64,000 nt of DNA from Nilaparvata lugens. Lineage: Eukaryota; Arthropoda; Insecta; Hemiptera; Delphacidae. The stretch spans positions 61,817,800 through 61,881,799 of the forward strand of contig NC_052508.1 of the NCBI RefSeq assembly GCF_014356525.2, written 5' to 3'. The position numbers were made by a program, and so were the translations under genes. This document shows, piece after piece, positions 23,254-35,640 of the stretch (positions are counted from its first letter, which is position 1; every line of letters starts with the position of its first letter). The notes beneath the pieces are model-generated. The model searched no databases and was not told where the DNA came from. It saw nothing but the letters and a program-made list of their open reading frames with translations.

Positions 23254-23950
23254 TGTTGGAGCCAGCTCTAGTTTTCATTTTTCGTTTTTGAATTGGACGC
23301 GTGCTCCTCGATCAGTTCGTATTTCTTTCACTTGAGTGCGTCGCGCTCACTAGCCGGTAGGTTTTTTCTTTCAGTTCAGTCTTGCTTCGTAATAGCTTGC
23401 CTCGAGTCGGGAATTGATAATTACTATTCGTCGATCATTCCAGAAGAAAATCGTTCTTCAAATTATTATTTTTCGTTAATGTTAAATCGTACACCATAAA
23501 CCTACGTTTGGAAGAGTGTTTGCCAAACTCCCTTTAGTTGAAAGTTTTAAACTATTATTTTTCGATTGGAAAGTTCACCGATCTATAGTCTTTAAAGACA
23601 TTGTAAATATCTCGTCAGAAATATATGTGCAACGTTATATGATGGAAGCCGAATTTACCAACAGTAGATGACAATTAAGCTTGCCTTTTCACCATCCTTG
23701 ATTCATCTCCTACCTCGGGGACACCTGAATACCTTACCTGGGAGTTGTAAGCTCAATAATATAAATATTACATTAGGTACTCTGCAGGTTTTCGGTGAGT
23801 TGTTCTTTTATATATTCATTGCATGTACTTGTTTCTGTAGAGATATCACTTGTTTCTTTTCTATTCAATACAGTCCACTTTACATCAAAATTATTGATTA
23901 CCAATTTAAAATCAATATAAATTTCGCAAAGTTGAACCTTAGAGTTTACA
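23254..23950 (+). repeat. 3' LTR of BEL/Pao element
   Basis: 697 bp, starting TGTTGGAGCC and ending TTTACA, followed by the AATAT duplication. About 99% identical to the 5' LTR. Confidence 0.95.
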
Positions 23951-24119
23951 AATATGGTGGATCCAAGATGGTGGATCCAAGATGGTGGACCATATTTTTC
24001 AAGTCATAGTAGAGTAGTATTTTCAATTTGAGTAGGTTCCCCGATCACACCCACCATCAAAAAATTACCTTTGTGTATGAGATATGAAGCCGTTCTCGGA
24101 CTTTTCACCCACTTTATAT
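23951..24119. mobile_element. Palindromic element, right part
   Basis: Reverse complement of 13645-13800. It ends ACTTTTCACCCACTTTATAT at 24119, only 13 bases from the exon 5 boundary of the coiled-coil gene (24133). Contains a duplicated GATGGTGGATCCAA. Confidence 0.85.
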
Positions 24120-24132
24120 GTATTTTACTTAC

Positions 24133-24326
24133 ATATAAGCGTCGCTGACTTTCTTGATAGATGCAATACTTTCATCTTTAGTAGCGAGTAGCGTTTCCAA
24201 CTCTTGTATTTCTTTTCTAAACCTTTCCATTTCCCAATCTTTGGAGGAAATTTGTTTCTTCATTTTGCCAATCTCTGTCAAGACTTCGGCATCCTTTTCA
24301 ACCACAATCAATTCCAGCGATTGAAC
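24133..24326 (-). CDS. Coiled-coil protein, exon 5
   Basis: Minus-strand exon of 194 bases between acceptor ATTGCAG and donor GTAAGTAAA. It enters in phase 0 and leaves after AT of a split codon. It encodes 64 residues of heptad-like helix: VQSLELIVVEKDAEVL, KMKKQISSKDWEMERF, ELETLLATKDESIASI. The split codon is completed by G at 11747. The intron that follows carries the nested BEL/Pao and piggyBac elements, and its first 13 bases are followed directly by a palindromic transposon. Confidence 0.82.
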
Positions 24327-24489
24327 CTGCAATACATAAATTAAAGGTAACAGAATTATCTTGAAATTTTAGTGAGCTAGTTTTCACGGTTTTAACTTTT
24401 GTATAGATTTATTGGAACAGTATAAGGACGCGAGCATTTTCACGTCTTTCGGAAAAATATCATTTTCAGAGATTAAAGCAATTTCAATC

Positions 24490-25400
24490 TATATATATAT
24501 ATAAGCGAAATGGCACTCACTCACTCACTGACTAAAAAAATAAATTCGTATGGCTTTTGTTGGTGGGGAGTTCCTTTCGGGAATGTTCCACCGCCTGAAT
24601 ATATAATTTAAGCCGTCAATGGGCCTTACGACTGTCATACTTCAGCCGGGACCGACAGCATGGTAAGGATATTAAGATAGGTCGTGCGGTAAACCTCTAC
24701 TTGGACCACCTCACCATGCGGGCATCCATAACACAAAATGTATTTGTTTTACATTGAGGTACCTCTACCTCCTTAATATGTGGCTACTATTACACTCTCA
24801 GAGTTGAAAGCAAAATATATGACATTATACAAAAGTTATTTTTTCTACCTCCTATTTGCCATATATAAAACTCACATATAATACTCACTCACTGACTGAC
24901 TGACTCACTCACTCACTCACTCACTCGCAGAACTAAAAATCTACCGGACCAAAAACGTTCAAATTTGGTAGGTATGTTCAGTTGTCCCTTTACAGGCGCA
25001 CTAAGAAATCTTTTGGCGATATTTTAACTCTAAGGGTGGGTTTTAAGGGTTTAAAGTTCGTCTTTTAGCATGTATATTCTTCTTATTCCAATATCATAAA
25101 ATTATGATTCAAATGTCCATACCATAAATGTTAATATAGAACTATAATCTAGAGAGAGTACCTCTTCGAAACAGTTGTTCTGGTAACTAAATTAAAAATT
25201 TTGTCAGGTTGGCATTAAGTTGAGTTGACTTTGTGAGGTTGGCACAAAGTTAGAGATTGGAATGCATTTATCCAGGACCTCCTAAATACCATATTTATCC
25301 AGTACAGTAGGTATTTAGGAGGTTCTGATTTATCGCGGAAAAATTGATTGGGTACTGCTACTTCAATACTTGATACGCTGATATAGTAACAGGTGTTTTT
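24490..25400. repeat. TA- and CTCA-rich dispersed repeat
   Basis: TATATATATATA at about 24490, then GCGAAATGGCACTCACTCAC. A second run of ACTCACTCACTGACTGAC occurs at about 24883-24925, followed by ACCAAAAACGTTCAAATTTGG, phrases common in insect interspersed repeats. No ORF or family was identified. Confidence 0.45.
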
Positions 25401-25430
25401 CGAGATCAAATTGACATAATACGTTCAAAT

Positions 25431-25660
25431 TCGGTATAAAGGTTCCGCTGAGGTCTACATGCAGGCGAGCGAAGCGAGCCCGCTGATCTCATTTTTGGAC
25501 AATCCAGTCGGGGGTCCAGAATTCGGTACAGAGGTTCCGCTGAGGTCTACATGCAGGCGAGCGAAGCGAGCCCGCTGATCTCATTTTTGGACGATCAAGT
25601 CGGGGGTCCAGGGGGCGGAGCCCCCTGTCTAGACGGATATGGCGAGCGAAGCGAGCCTGA
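25431..25660. repeat. Two 92-bp direct repeats with GC palindromes
   Basis: Unit 25431-25522 is repeated at 25523-25612 with few changes. Each holds GGCGAGCGAAGCGAGCC, a near-palindrome that recurs at about 25640. After the second unit comes the self-complementary GGGGGCGGAGCCCCCT (25610-25625). Confidence 0.85.
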
Positions 25661-25689
25661 CGGATAGTTTATTAATATTATTATTTTTG

Positions 25690-26400
25690 AGAGGAATGGT
25701 TAACTTTGTAGACAGATTACATATTCCTCAAGATGAGTCAACATTAAGGCGAGTTCTAAATTAGTATCAGTGTGTGTCCGGTTTCCGGTATTATTCACAT
25801 GAGTGGGCACCTCCCACTCATAAAGGCTGAGCAGGTATGTCATATGTCAACTCATGATACTGGCATGTAGGGATGTATCTTGGTTGTGTGGTAGAGAGGA
25901 ACTGGATTCCTAACTCTGTCCTTGATAAAGGCAATAAATCGATCAATCGATCTGTTAGTCATTTTGGTCGCGGTAAAGATCACATGAGGAGCCTAACATA
26001 TTGAATATCGATACCTTCATTCCAATACCATGTATGAGAATTTTTAAGCAATTTCGGTTTTTAATGGTTTCTAAAGGTAATTTTGGCGCTCTTTCCAATG
26101 GTTCTAATCCCAAGTAACAGAAACGAACGGTTCAGCTGTTATTCACAATTTCCAATAACCCGTATTAGAATTGTTTGAGAATAATTTCTAATAGCATGTA
26201 TCAGACAATTTCGAATATCACGTATCAGAAAACCCACATGAATCTGTTGCCTAGGTTTCCAATACAACGTAAGATCACCAATTCAAATAACATGTATCAG
26301 AAAGCACATGGCGTTGGGAAAAAACATGATTCTGTAGTCGTTGATATAGTCAGCCTGAAATATCAAAAGGGATTGTATTCTATAAATTGAATTTCAATGA
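25690..26400. other. Intron DNA with short degenerate repeats
   Basis: Several loose copies of ACATGTATCAGAA / CACGTATCAGAA at 26160-26310. The block at about 25998 (ATCGATACCTTCATTC) recurs inverted near 30420. No exon recognised. Confidence 0.4.
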
Positions 26401-26403
26401 TGA

Positions 26404-26604
26404 TTATCAAAATTTGCCAAGAAGACCTTCAAAGTGAGGAATGATGCAGAAGCTCCAGCATTGTATGAGGGTCCGATTCCTATCCCACTTTCCAAATGGA
26501 AACACCTTCAAGAATTGAAAAACGTGATACCAATTGACTTTCATAGCTTTTACGATAATCTTCCACATAAACTAACAGAGAATGAAAAACGTAAGAAGAA
26601 GTGA
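26404..26604 (+). pseudogene. Transposon-like ORF remnant, 66 codons
   Basis: Open frame from after TGA 26401 to TGA 26602-26604. It has balanced composition and motif-like stretches, PALYEGPIPIPLSKWKHL and VIPIDFHSFYDNLP, and a basic C-terminus. It reads like the tail of a transposon protein seen in insect genomes, but I cannot name the family. It lies immediately left of the dispersed repeat at 26619. Confidence 0.45.
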
Positions 26605-26618
26605 ATTAGAAAAAGTAA

Positions 26619-27556
<938 letters not shown>

Positions 27557-27628
27557 AGAAGTAGAGCACTGAAATTTTCATATAAAACGAGTTAATAATG
27601 ATAATGATTTCTTGAGTCAAGTTGTAAA

Positions 27629-30600
27629 ATAGTTATTTGTGCAACTAGTGCGCAAAGTGACAGTTGCTGCATCGAAAGAAACGTTTTCGCCACACTTGGA
27701 TGTAATGAGCTGGTTTACGTGCGTCATATGGAGGCCGAAAGTGATGTTTTCCGACCAGGCCGGTAAAACTTTACGGCCCTAGGGCTGTAAAATGACCTTG
27801 AATAACAGCTGATCGTGTCCGATCTCACAAAAAACATAGAGAGATAATCTCATAATGACTGTAATAATCTATATAATTATGTATCGTGAATCGCGGTATT
27901 ATGTCTATAATAATATATTTTATAAATTACTGTTTCATAATTTAATATTTATTATTGTGTTTTTGATATCAAACAATAGAATACGATGATATATCTCCAT
28001 AGCCTCAACAATATAATGTTGGCTACATTGTCCATTGTCAGAAAGGTACTTATCGCAAGTATTTAATAAAAGTGAAGAATCGAATTGAATTCAAAGTACA
28101 ATAATTGTATCAATATTTAAAAGTGAGGTAGAGTAATAATTGTTTCTTTTTATTATCGAATTCCACTTCTTAATGCAATACAATCAACAATAATAATAAG
28201 CAAATACAGCACAGATCTGAAGTTTAAGGTAAGCCTACTGGTGAAACTCAGCCTTGACTGTTAAATTCCTAGTAATTTTTTCGTAATTCTTTATTAAAAC
28301 TTTTAGATAATTTTTCTTCAATATTAAACCATATAGAGAAAACATTTGGCCCACTCAAGATTGAATCTTCGAATGTTTTCTCTATGATTTAACTATTTTC
28401 AGAGCAATATTTTGTTGTGAAAATGCCAGCAAACCGGCTTCAAATTTGCGCTATACTCTATTATTATAGTAGCCTACATAGCCTACGTTATCTGACTTAA
28501 TTCAGAGTGAAAATTTTATTGTGAGACAGATAATAATATTAATTTTAATAATATAAGTCATGAGCCAAAGTCTGTTGTACGGTACGCTTTTTAGGAGTGA
28601 AGTAAACCTTTTTTTGCCCCACTTGGATGTAATGAGCTGGTTTACGTGCGTCATATGGAGGCCGAAAGTGATTGTTTTCTTACCAGGCCGGTAAAATTTT
28701 CACGGCCCTAGGGCTGTAAAATAGCCTTGAAGTCAGCTGATTCTGATTTGATGTGAACGTGTTTACAAAATAGTTTATGAAACGGAATCAGTTTATGCTT
28801 CTAGAATTGAATAAAGTTTTTGCAATGAGATACTATAATTTTATTTGGATGAATGGAATACAAATGAGATAGTCTATTATAAACTATTCAAATTCAATTT
28901 TGAGAGTATAATAGAATCTAACCTCAAACCTCCTAGTTACAGCGTTTATCACGGAACATGGTGGATAAACGGAATCATTTCATGCTTCTAGAATTCAATA
29001 AAGTATTCTGCAATAATATACTATCATATTTTTTGGATGAATAAAATACAGATAAGATATATATTATTACCTATTCAAATAATTCGATTTTCAGAGTAGG
29101 ATAGAACTTCTAATCTAAACTTCCGTTGACATTCAGATTGGCCAAATTTCAAGTGTGCTAAAACAGCTGATCAAAAACTTTTCATTATTTGTGTCTACCA
29201 TTCAATAATTAAAACATTTATAATAATATCATCTTATTGTCATTTGAAAGAATAAAAAGTATAAACTCAACCTGTTACATAATCTTTTAGACAAATCATA
29301 ATAAAAGATAAAAATACTTGGACAATTTCTTGATATTCAGATTACCTCAGATTTGCTAGAGCTATGACCTTCCACTTTTGGTTTTGGAAGTGCTTATAAT
29401 AGACGATTATTATTCTCATATGTATATTGTTTATTTTTCTGTGTGGCGAAAAATAACGTTCTCACCATGGGCAAAAATGTTTTTCCGGCTCTCGATCTTT
29501 TCTAGTCCTCGGCCTACGGCCTCGGACTTGAAAACCGATTTCGAGCCAGAAAAGTCTCATTTTCGGCCCTAGGTGCGAAATATACTATTACGCCCGAGCC
29601 GTAGGCGAGGGCGGAATGGTTTCTTGAGTGCAGCAAACGAACTTTGCGCACGTATTTCACATTAAATTTTTCCTACAGTTACCATTGAATATGAAAAGTG
29701 GGTAATTATGGGTAAAATTGCCTGAATAATGTAGTAGTGTTGAATGGCGGGGGGCAGCTGTGTGGTGTGTGCTGTGGTGGCACTGTGCTGTCGTTGTCCT
29801 TGGTTATAATAATATATAATAGTAATAATTAGCACGTTGTGCTTCATTGCACCTCTGCTCACTATAGCAGCCACAGCAGTCACTGTTACCAACTTAATTT
29901 TGATTTTGCTGCACTGGTGCTCCATATAACCTACTAACTATTTTGCGTTGTCATGCTGCAAATCTGGAGTACGCAAAGTACTCACTTTGCGCACTAGTGC
30001 GGAAAAGTGATTCTTTGCAGCCTGCAATCAGTGCACAAATGGTCACTTTTCAGGGTATCTGTAGGAAAAATACATTTCTATTCAAATAATTATTTGTCTC
30101 AACTTTATTTCTGAATGGAAATCCAAAGTCAACTCTTATAGAATCATTGTAATTATGAATTTTATAAATGAATGCATTGTTATTGTATGAGCCTATGCAG
30201 GAAATAACACGTATCAGAGCTGTTTAGCAGTTCTAATACCACGTATGTCATTTAAAAATTTGTAGGATAATTATTTGAAGATTTATTTGTGAAAAAAAGT
30301 TCAAAAAATGTACTATTATCCATAATTGTAGCTTTTCACATGGGAAATTATGATAATAACTGCTAAAATCAGTTTTTTTGCCCTCCTGAAAAATTTGCTT
30401 TTCTGTACATACGTGGTATTAGAATGAAGGTATCGATATCATTTCTGATTAAGACTAAATGTCATTTCAAGTTGGTTTGGAATACACCTAAAGTTGTAAG
30501 TCTACTCGTCATTCTGATGATTAGTTCACGATCATCATGCTCCTCTAAAGAATAAAAATAATAGTTAAAAAATACTGTCTGATTATAAAAGTCGAGTTGG

Positions 30601-31142
30601 AATGTTGTTTTTCCTACAGTTACGTTGAAAAGTGGCCATTGCTGCACTGATTACAGAACGCAAAGAATCACTTTTCCGCTCTAGTGCGGGAAAAATTTTT
30701 CTGCACTCCAGATTTGCAACATGGCAACGCAAAATACTTAGTAGGTTATATGGAGCAACAGTGCAGCAAAATGAAAATGAAGTTGGTAACAGTGACTGGG
30801 CTGCTATAGTGAGCAGAGGTGCAACCAAGCACAACGCGCTAATTATTATTCATTATATATTATAACCAAGGACAACGAGGACTTTAGGATTTTAGGATTA
30901 AGGTTTTTATCAATAATAAAATTACACAGAAAAACATTTGATAGATTTCAGGCAATTTTACCCATAATTACCCACTTTTCATATTCAATGGTAACTGTAG
31001 GAAAAACTTAATGTGAAATACGTGCGCAAAGTTCCTCTGCTGCACTCAAGAAACCATTCCGCCCTCGCCTACGGCTCGGGCGTAAACGTTTCTTTCGGTG
31101 CAGCAAACTGACACTTTGCGCACTAGTTGCACAAATAACTAT
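27629..31142. mobile_element. 3.5-kb composite foldback element
   Basis: The left end (from 27629, ATAGTTATTTGTGCAACTAG, then CGAAAGAAACG) and the right end (to 31142) are inverted copies of about 58 bp. Inside are a 125-bp direct repeat (27690-27812, 28614-28741) and a tandem pair of about 190 bp (28776-29140). There is also a large inverted pair, 29572-30070 against 30605-31095, sharing TTTTTCCTACAGTTAC, CTCTGCTCACTATAGCAG and GCCGTAGGCGAGGGCGG. No long ORF. Flanks GTTGTAAA and ATTGTAAC may be a decayed 8-bp duplication. Confidence 0.75.
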
Positions 31143-31734
31143 TGTAACATCATATTATAATACCGATTTTCAAGATAGGAAATAACTTATATATTGTATT
31201 TTTTCTTTAGGGCTACTTTTGTATGATGAATAAGAATATAAATCTGAGTACCCTTTTTAAATTACTTCCTCACGACATGTTTCGGCTACTAATGCCATTT
31301 TCTCATAACTTATACAGAGTGAGTCATATGTATGGGAACCCTTCAATAAGTTGGAGACTTGTAGATATAATACTGTAACTTTCAGGATAAGTTATTGGTC
31401 AAATACTCTACCTTTCGACGTACAACTGAATTTCAACCCCTCATAAGGGGGTGACTTAGGGGTTGTAACTCGAATATTTTAAATGTAAACACCCATTGTG
31501 TGGTACATCATTGTAAAGGCATTTTTGAAAAAAATTGATAACATCAATAAAAATGTTCTATGATACTTCATTCAAAATGGCGACTGATTAAACTTTATCA
31601 ATTATTTCTTTAAAAAATTAAACTTCAATCAGCCGCCATTTTGGATAAAAGTATCTTTTTTATTGATGTCATCTTCCTTGTTTCAGGAAGGCCTTAAAAA
31701 TGATGTACCACACAAGGGTGTTAACATTTAAAAA

Positions 31735-33001
31735 AATCTGGTGTGGTACATTCACACAACTTTCCTTGCTCATATTCGAAACTACGATCAGACTTTTGTA
31801 TATGTGTATATATAATTGTTTTCAGAGTACTTTTTCCTTTGTGTAAATTGTGAAATTCAATGATTTTTTAGTCGTCATTTTTTTAAAGTCGTCAAAACAG
31901 CTGTTCTACAGATGAAATATCTCGACTATGTATTCTTTTCATGAACTGCTCTACCTACCTACCTCATGCACGAGAAGGAGGTTACAAAGTCCATTTCTCA
32001 AGGATGGGGTGGACCCCCATTAGTTTCCCAGAAAGGAGACTCATGCCAGTTAATAGAGCTGATAAATAACTATACAGAGTATGAATTTGAAAAAAATCGG
32101 TCAAGTTATTTTGAAAAAAATCGTGAAAAACATGGTTTTTTAGTAATTATCCGCCATTTTTCTCAAGAATATTACAGAGCTCCTGCAATTTTCCAAGGAA
32201 AAAACTCATGTCATTTGATAGGACTTATGAATAGCTACCCATGGCTTGAATTTGAAGAAAATCGTTAGAGCCGTTTTCGAGAAAACCGTGAAAAACCTGG
32301 TTTTTGGTCATTATCCGCCATTTTTCTCAAGAATATTACGGAGCTCCTGAAATTTTCCCAGAAATGAAACTCATGCCAGGTGATAGGGCTTAAAAATAGC
32401 TATCCATGGTATAAATTTGAAGAAAATCGTTGCAGCCGTTTTCGAGAAAACCGCGAAAAACATGGTTTTTTAGTCATTTTCCGCCATTTTTCTCAAGAAT
32501 ATTACGGAGCTCCTGAAATTTTCCCAGAAATGAGACTTATGCTAGTTGATAGGGCTTATAAATAGCTATCCATGATATAAATTTGAAGAAAATCGTTAGA
32601 GCCATTTTCGAGAAAAACGTGAAAAACATGGTTTTTTAGTAATTATCCGCCATTTTTTCCGCCATCTTGAATTGAATTTTATTGAATTTCTTATTGTCGG
32701 GTCCTCATGGTATAGGGACCTTAAGTTTTAAATTTCAAGTCGATCGGTTAATTAGGAATGGAGTTATCGTGTTCACAGACATACACACACACACATACAC
32801 ACACACACATACATACACACACACATACACACACACACACATACACACACACACACATACACACACACAGACCAATACCCAAAAATCATGTTTTTGGACT
32901 CAGGGGACCTTGAAACGTATAGAAAACTTGAAATTGGGGTGCCTTAATTTTTTTTGGAAAGCAATACTTTCCTTACCTATGGTAGTAGGGCAAGGAAAGT
33001 A
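31735..33001 (+). repeat. AATCTGGTGTGG repeat, copy B
   Basis: Same ends as copy A. It holds about four tandem units of roughly 165 bp (31990-32650) marked by CCGCCATTTTTCTCAAGAAT at 32151, 32315 and 32481, and a degenerate (CA)n/(CATA)n block. Inserted in the element at 31315-33340. Confidence 0.88.
32780..32868. repeat. (CA)n/(CATACA)n microsatellite
   Basis: CACACA interrupted by regular CATA steps, at the same internal position as the (CA)n of copies A and C. Confidence 0.95.
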
Positions 33002-33341
33002 ATATTTGAGCTATAACCCCTTATTTCCTTAAAAAAAAACTTCAATCAGCCGCCATTGTGGACACAAGTATCATTGAACATTTCTATTGAAGTTATATTT
33101 CTTTTTTTAAAAGGCCTTCGTAACGATGCAGGCCTACCACACAATGAGTGCTTATATTTAAAATATTCGAGTTACAACCCCTAAGTCAACCAACCCTTTA
33201 TGAGGGTTTGAAATTCAGTTGTACGTCAAAAGGTAGAGTATTTGACCAATAACTTATCCTGAAAGTTACACAGTATTATATCCACAACAGTCTCCAATTT
33301 ATTGAAGGGTTCCCATACATGTAACTCACTCTTTATATATT

Positions 33342-34089
33342 TATTTATTTTTTGATATAATTACAGATCATATCAATATGATCGGGATAGAACAAAAGGC
33401 ATAGCCCAAAACTATTCTGTTCCCAAATTTCGATAAATAATAAAATGTCCGAAAAAATAGGTTATGTTCTTACTGAGGAAAGTTAAAGTTCAAAGTTCTG
33501 TCCAAAAATATATATGAGCTAAAATTTTTGAATTTAGAATGATTAAAATACCAAATTATAGTCGAATATTGCACTTAATATCACCGCACTTTGAATAAAT
33601 TAAGTTATTTCAGAAAATTTTGAAGCCGAAAATATACCGTATTTATATCGTATTATGCTTTTTGGATTACAAGGGAAAACTTACATTTCCAATCATTTGA
33701 GTATTTTTCTCTTTTTCAATGACATTCTTTCAATAACTTACTGTCAAATAGTTCAAAACGGAACTTACTATCCTGAAAATTAGTAGTTGAAACTTTGTAA
33801 AGGAAACATTGAATTAGCAGTCTATAAACCTCGATAACATCGGAATATTATGCAACAAGTATTCTCGTGAGGAGGGGAGGGGTGTTAGAGGAGGGTAGTG
33901 GCACAACCCCTTAAACCCCCACCCACCCTTAACGCCACCCAAACCCAGGGATGACTCACTTTAACAATTTCAAAACACACTTACAACTCCTCCCCTCTCA
34001 CTCTAAATCCACCCAAAATGTAGAGGGATGGTTGAGTACGAAACATGAATGAGGATACTCTCTGAGGTATGACTCACTGAGGGCCGAAT
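33342..34089. other. Intron DNA, C-rich island at 33890-33960
   Basis: About 33378-33450 matches the repeated phrase also found near 20-80 and 4538-4610 (AACAGGCATAGCCCAAAAC type). Around 33870-33960 a G-rich then C-rich segment stands out. No exon seen. Confidence 0.4.
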
Positions 34090-34965
34090 CAGCAAGATGG
34101 ATTGAGAGAAAGAGAAAGTGAAAGGTATGAGAGTGAGAATAAAGATAGAGAAGATAAGGAAATGAGAATAGAGATGAGAAAATAAGTGTAAAGAAGGGAG
34201 AATTCAGTGATTTATGAAGAGACACAAAAATAACAGAGAAAATAATTGAAGAGAGGAAGATAAAGACACAAAAGAGGAAAAAGAGAACAGGGAACAAAAA
34301 GAGATATTCTAAAAAGGAAACTTAAATGAGAAAATCTGAAAGAGAATGACAAGCAAAAATAGGAAAAAAGAGAAAATATACAAGAAGGCAAAAGATAGAT
34401 AACCAAAAGACAATAGGGGAAGACAAAAAAAATTAAGAGAGAAAACTAAATGAAAAATATAACGAAAAGAAATGGAAGAAGTGGATGAAAAGAAGTGGAA
34501 AATGGTAAAATAGAGTGAAATAGAGGAGAGATAGATGAAGAAGATAAAAATAATAAGAACACCACAAAGAGAAAGAGGTGAAAGGAAAATGAGATTGGGA
34601 GAAATTTTAAAAGATAAGCTCTGAAGGATGAAGGAAGAAAGAGATAAAGATGAGGAGAAGGAAGGGTTAAGAATGTGATAGAGATGAAGGGAGAAAGAAA
34701 TAGAGAGATAAGAAGTGAGTGGACAAGTAGTATGTGAAGGAGGAAGAGAAAGTGAAATATAAAGAGGGACAGCTGAGGAGAATATGAAAAGAAACTAGAT
34801 AAAAAAGGACGAGTGGGAGACAAAAAAAGAAAAGGATGGAATAGTAGAAGAAGGTAGTAGAAAGTTAGAGAATATGTGAGGAAAGAAGAAAAAAAGAGAA
34901 AGTAGGAAAAGAAGTAAGAAAGTAAATTTGAAAAAAGATAGGGAAGTGAGGAACATAGAGAGAGA
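34090..34965. repeat. Degenerate purine-rich tract
   Basis: Nearly 900 bases strongly biased to A and G on the + strand, built from decayed GAGA/AGAA units. It is pyrimidine-rich in the sense of the surrounding gene. The reading frames here are artefacts. Confidence 0.9.
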
Positions 34966-35090
34966 ATAGAATAGAATGACTGCCTTTATTTTTGACCTAG
35001 GAGGGCGAAGTTATGGCTCAGCCGGCCCTCTCTTACACTTAACCCCCCAATACAATACTAAATTATAAGTTAACAAGCAATACTCGAGAG
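34966..35090 (-). repeat. LINE 3' end, family a
   Basis: Read on minus: a C-rich block (TCCTAGGTCAAAAATAAAGG) with an AATAAA, then TATTCTATT tail repeats running into the purine tract. The same sequence occurs in + orientation at 36790-36895. Confidence 0.7.
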
Positions 35091-35099
35091 GGAGAAAGA

Positions 35100-35300
35100 G
35101 ATTGATTGATTGATTGATTGAGTACTTTATTTATGTAGATTACAATATATACTGGCTTATACACTTATATACAATAGCTTACAATACAGCAAAATTATAG
35201 ATGAATTTACATAATATAGACTAAGAAAATAATTATTGAACTGTATATGATATGAAAAAGCAATTTGTAATATAATAACTATAGATAATTATATTGTTAT
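35100..35300 (-). repeat. LINE 3' end, family b
   Basis: On minus: TAAGCCAGTATATATTGTAA, AATAAAGTACT, then (CAAT)n tail. The block ATATATACTGGCTTAT recurs at about 49506-49521. Confidence 0.65.
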
Positions 35301-35386
35301 GCATCTACCTAAATTGGCGGAGCTTTGGACATATCAATGTCCATTCTTCGGAAAGAATATTAAAAATATCCTCCCCACTAACCCAC

Positions 35387-35505
<119 letters not shown>

Positions 35506-35640
35506 TATTTGCCTTTATTAGGCGGAGTTAGGACTCCTGGTCTTCTCTCCCACACAACCCTTTACAAAATAAATAATTTACATAAGAATACAAAAATAAT
35601 AGATTACAATATTATTTAATAAGATTACATAAGATTAATA
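35506..35640 (-). repeat. LINE 3' end, family c
   Basis: On minus it ends GAGTCCTAACTCCGCCTAAT, AAAGGCAAATAAT, then runs into (CT)n. The same family is at 42697-42790. Confidence 0.65.

Larger units (their letters stand above)
14116..23950 (+). mobile_element. BEL/Pao LTR retrotransposon, nearly complete, with piggyBac inside
   Basis: LTRs of 699 and 697 bp start TGTTGGAGCC and end TTTACA. The 5-bp duplication AATAT flanks both sides (14111-14115, 23951-23955), as expected for BEL/Pao. A primer-binding site, Gag, protease, RT, RNase H and integrase in BEL order, and a polypurine tract are all present; no env is seen. About 2.8 kb of its length is a piggyBac element inserted between protease and RT. 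It lies in the last intron of the coiled-coil gene, antisense to it. The two LTRs differ by three substitutions and two single-base indels, so the insertion is young, yet the coding frame has several breaks. Confidence 0.95.
31315..33340. mobile_element. TIR/foldback element interrupted by repeat copy B
   Basis: The left end GAGTGAGTCATATGTATGGG and the reverse complement of the right end (GAGTGAGTTACATGTATGGG) start arms of more than 200 bp, including CCCTTCAATAA, TATTGGTCAAATACTCTACC and TTCAGTTGTACGTC. A second hairpin level repeats TGTGTGGTACATCATT and CTTCAATCAGCCGCCATT. The repeat at 31735-33001 sits inside. Confidence 0.8.

Noticed and set aside
25431..25660. CRISPR-like or bacterial repeat
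   Set aside because: Only two units, no spacers, in an insect intron; a simple tandem duplication with palindromic words.
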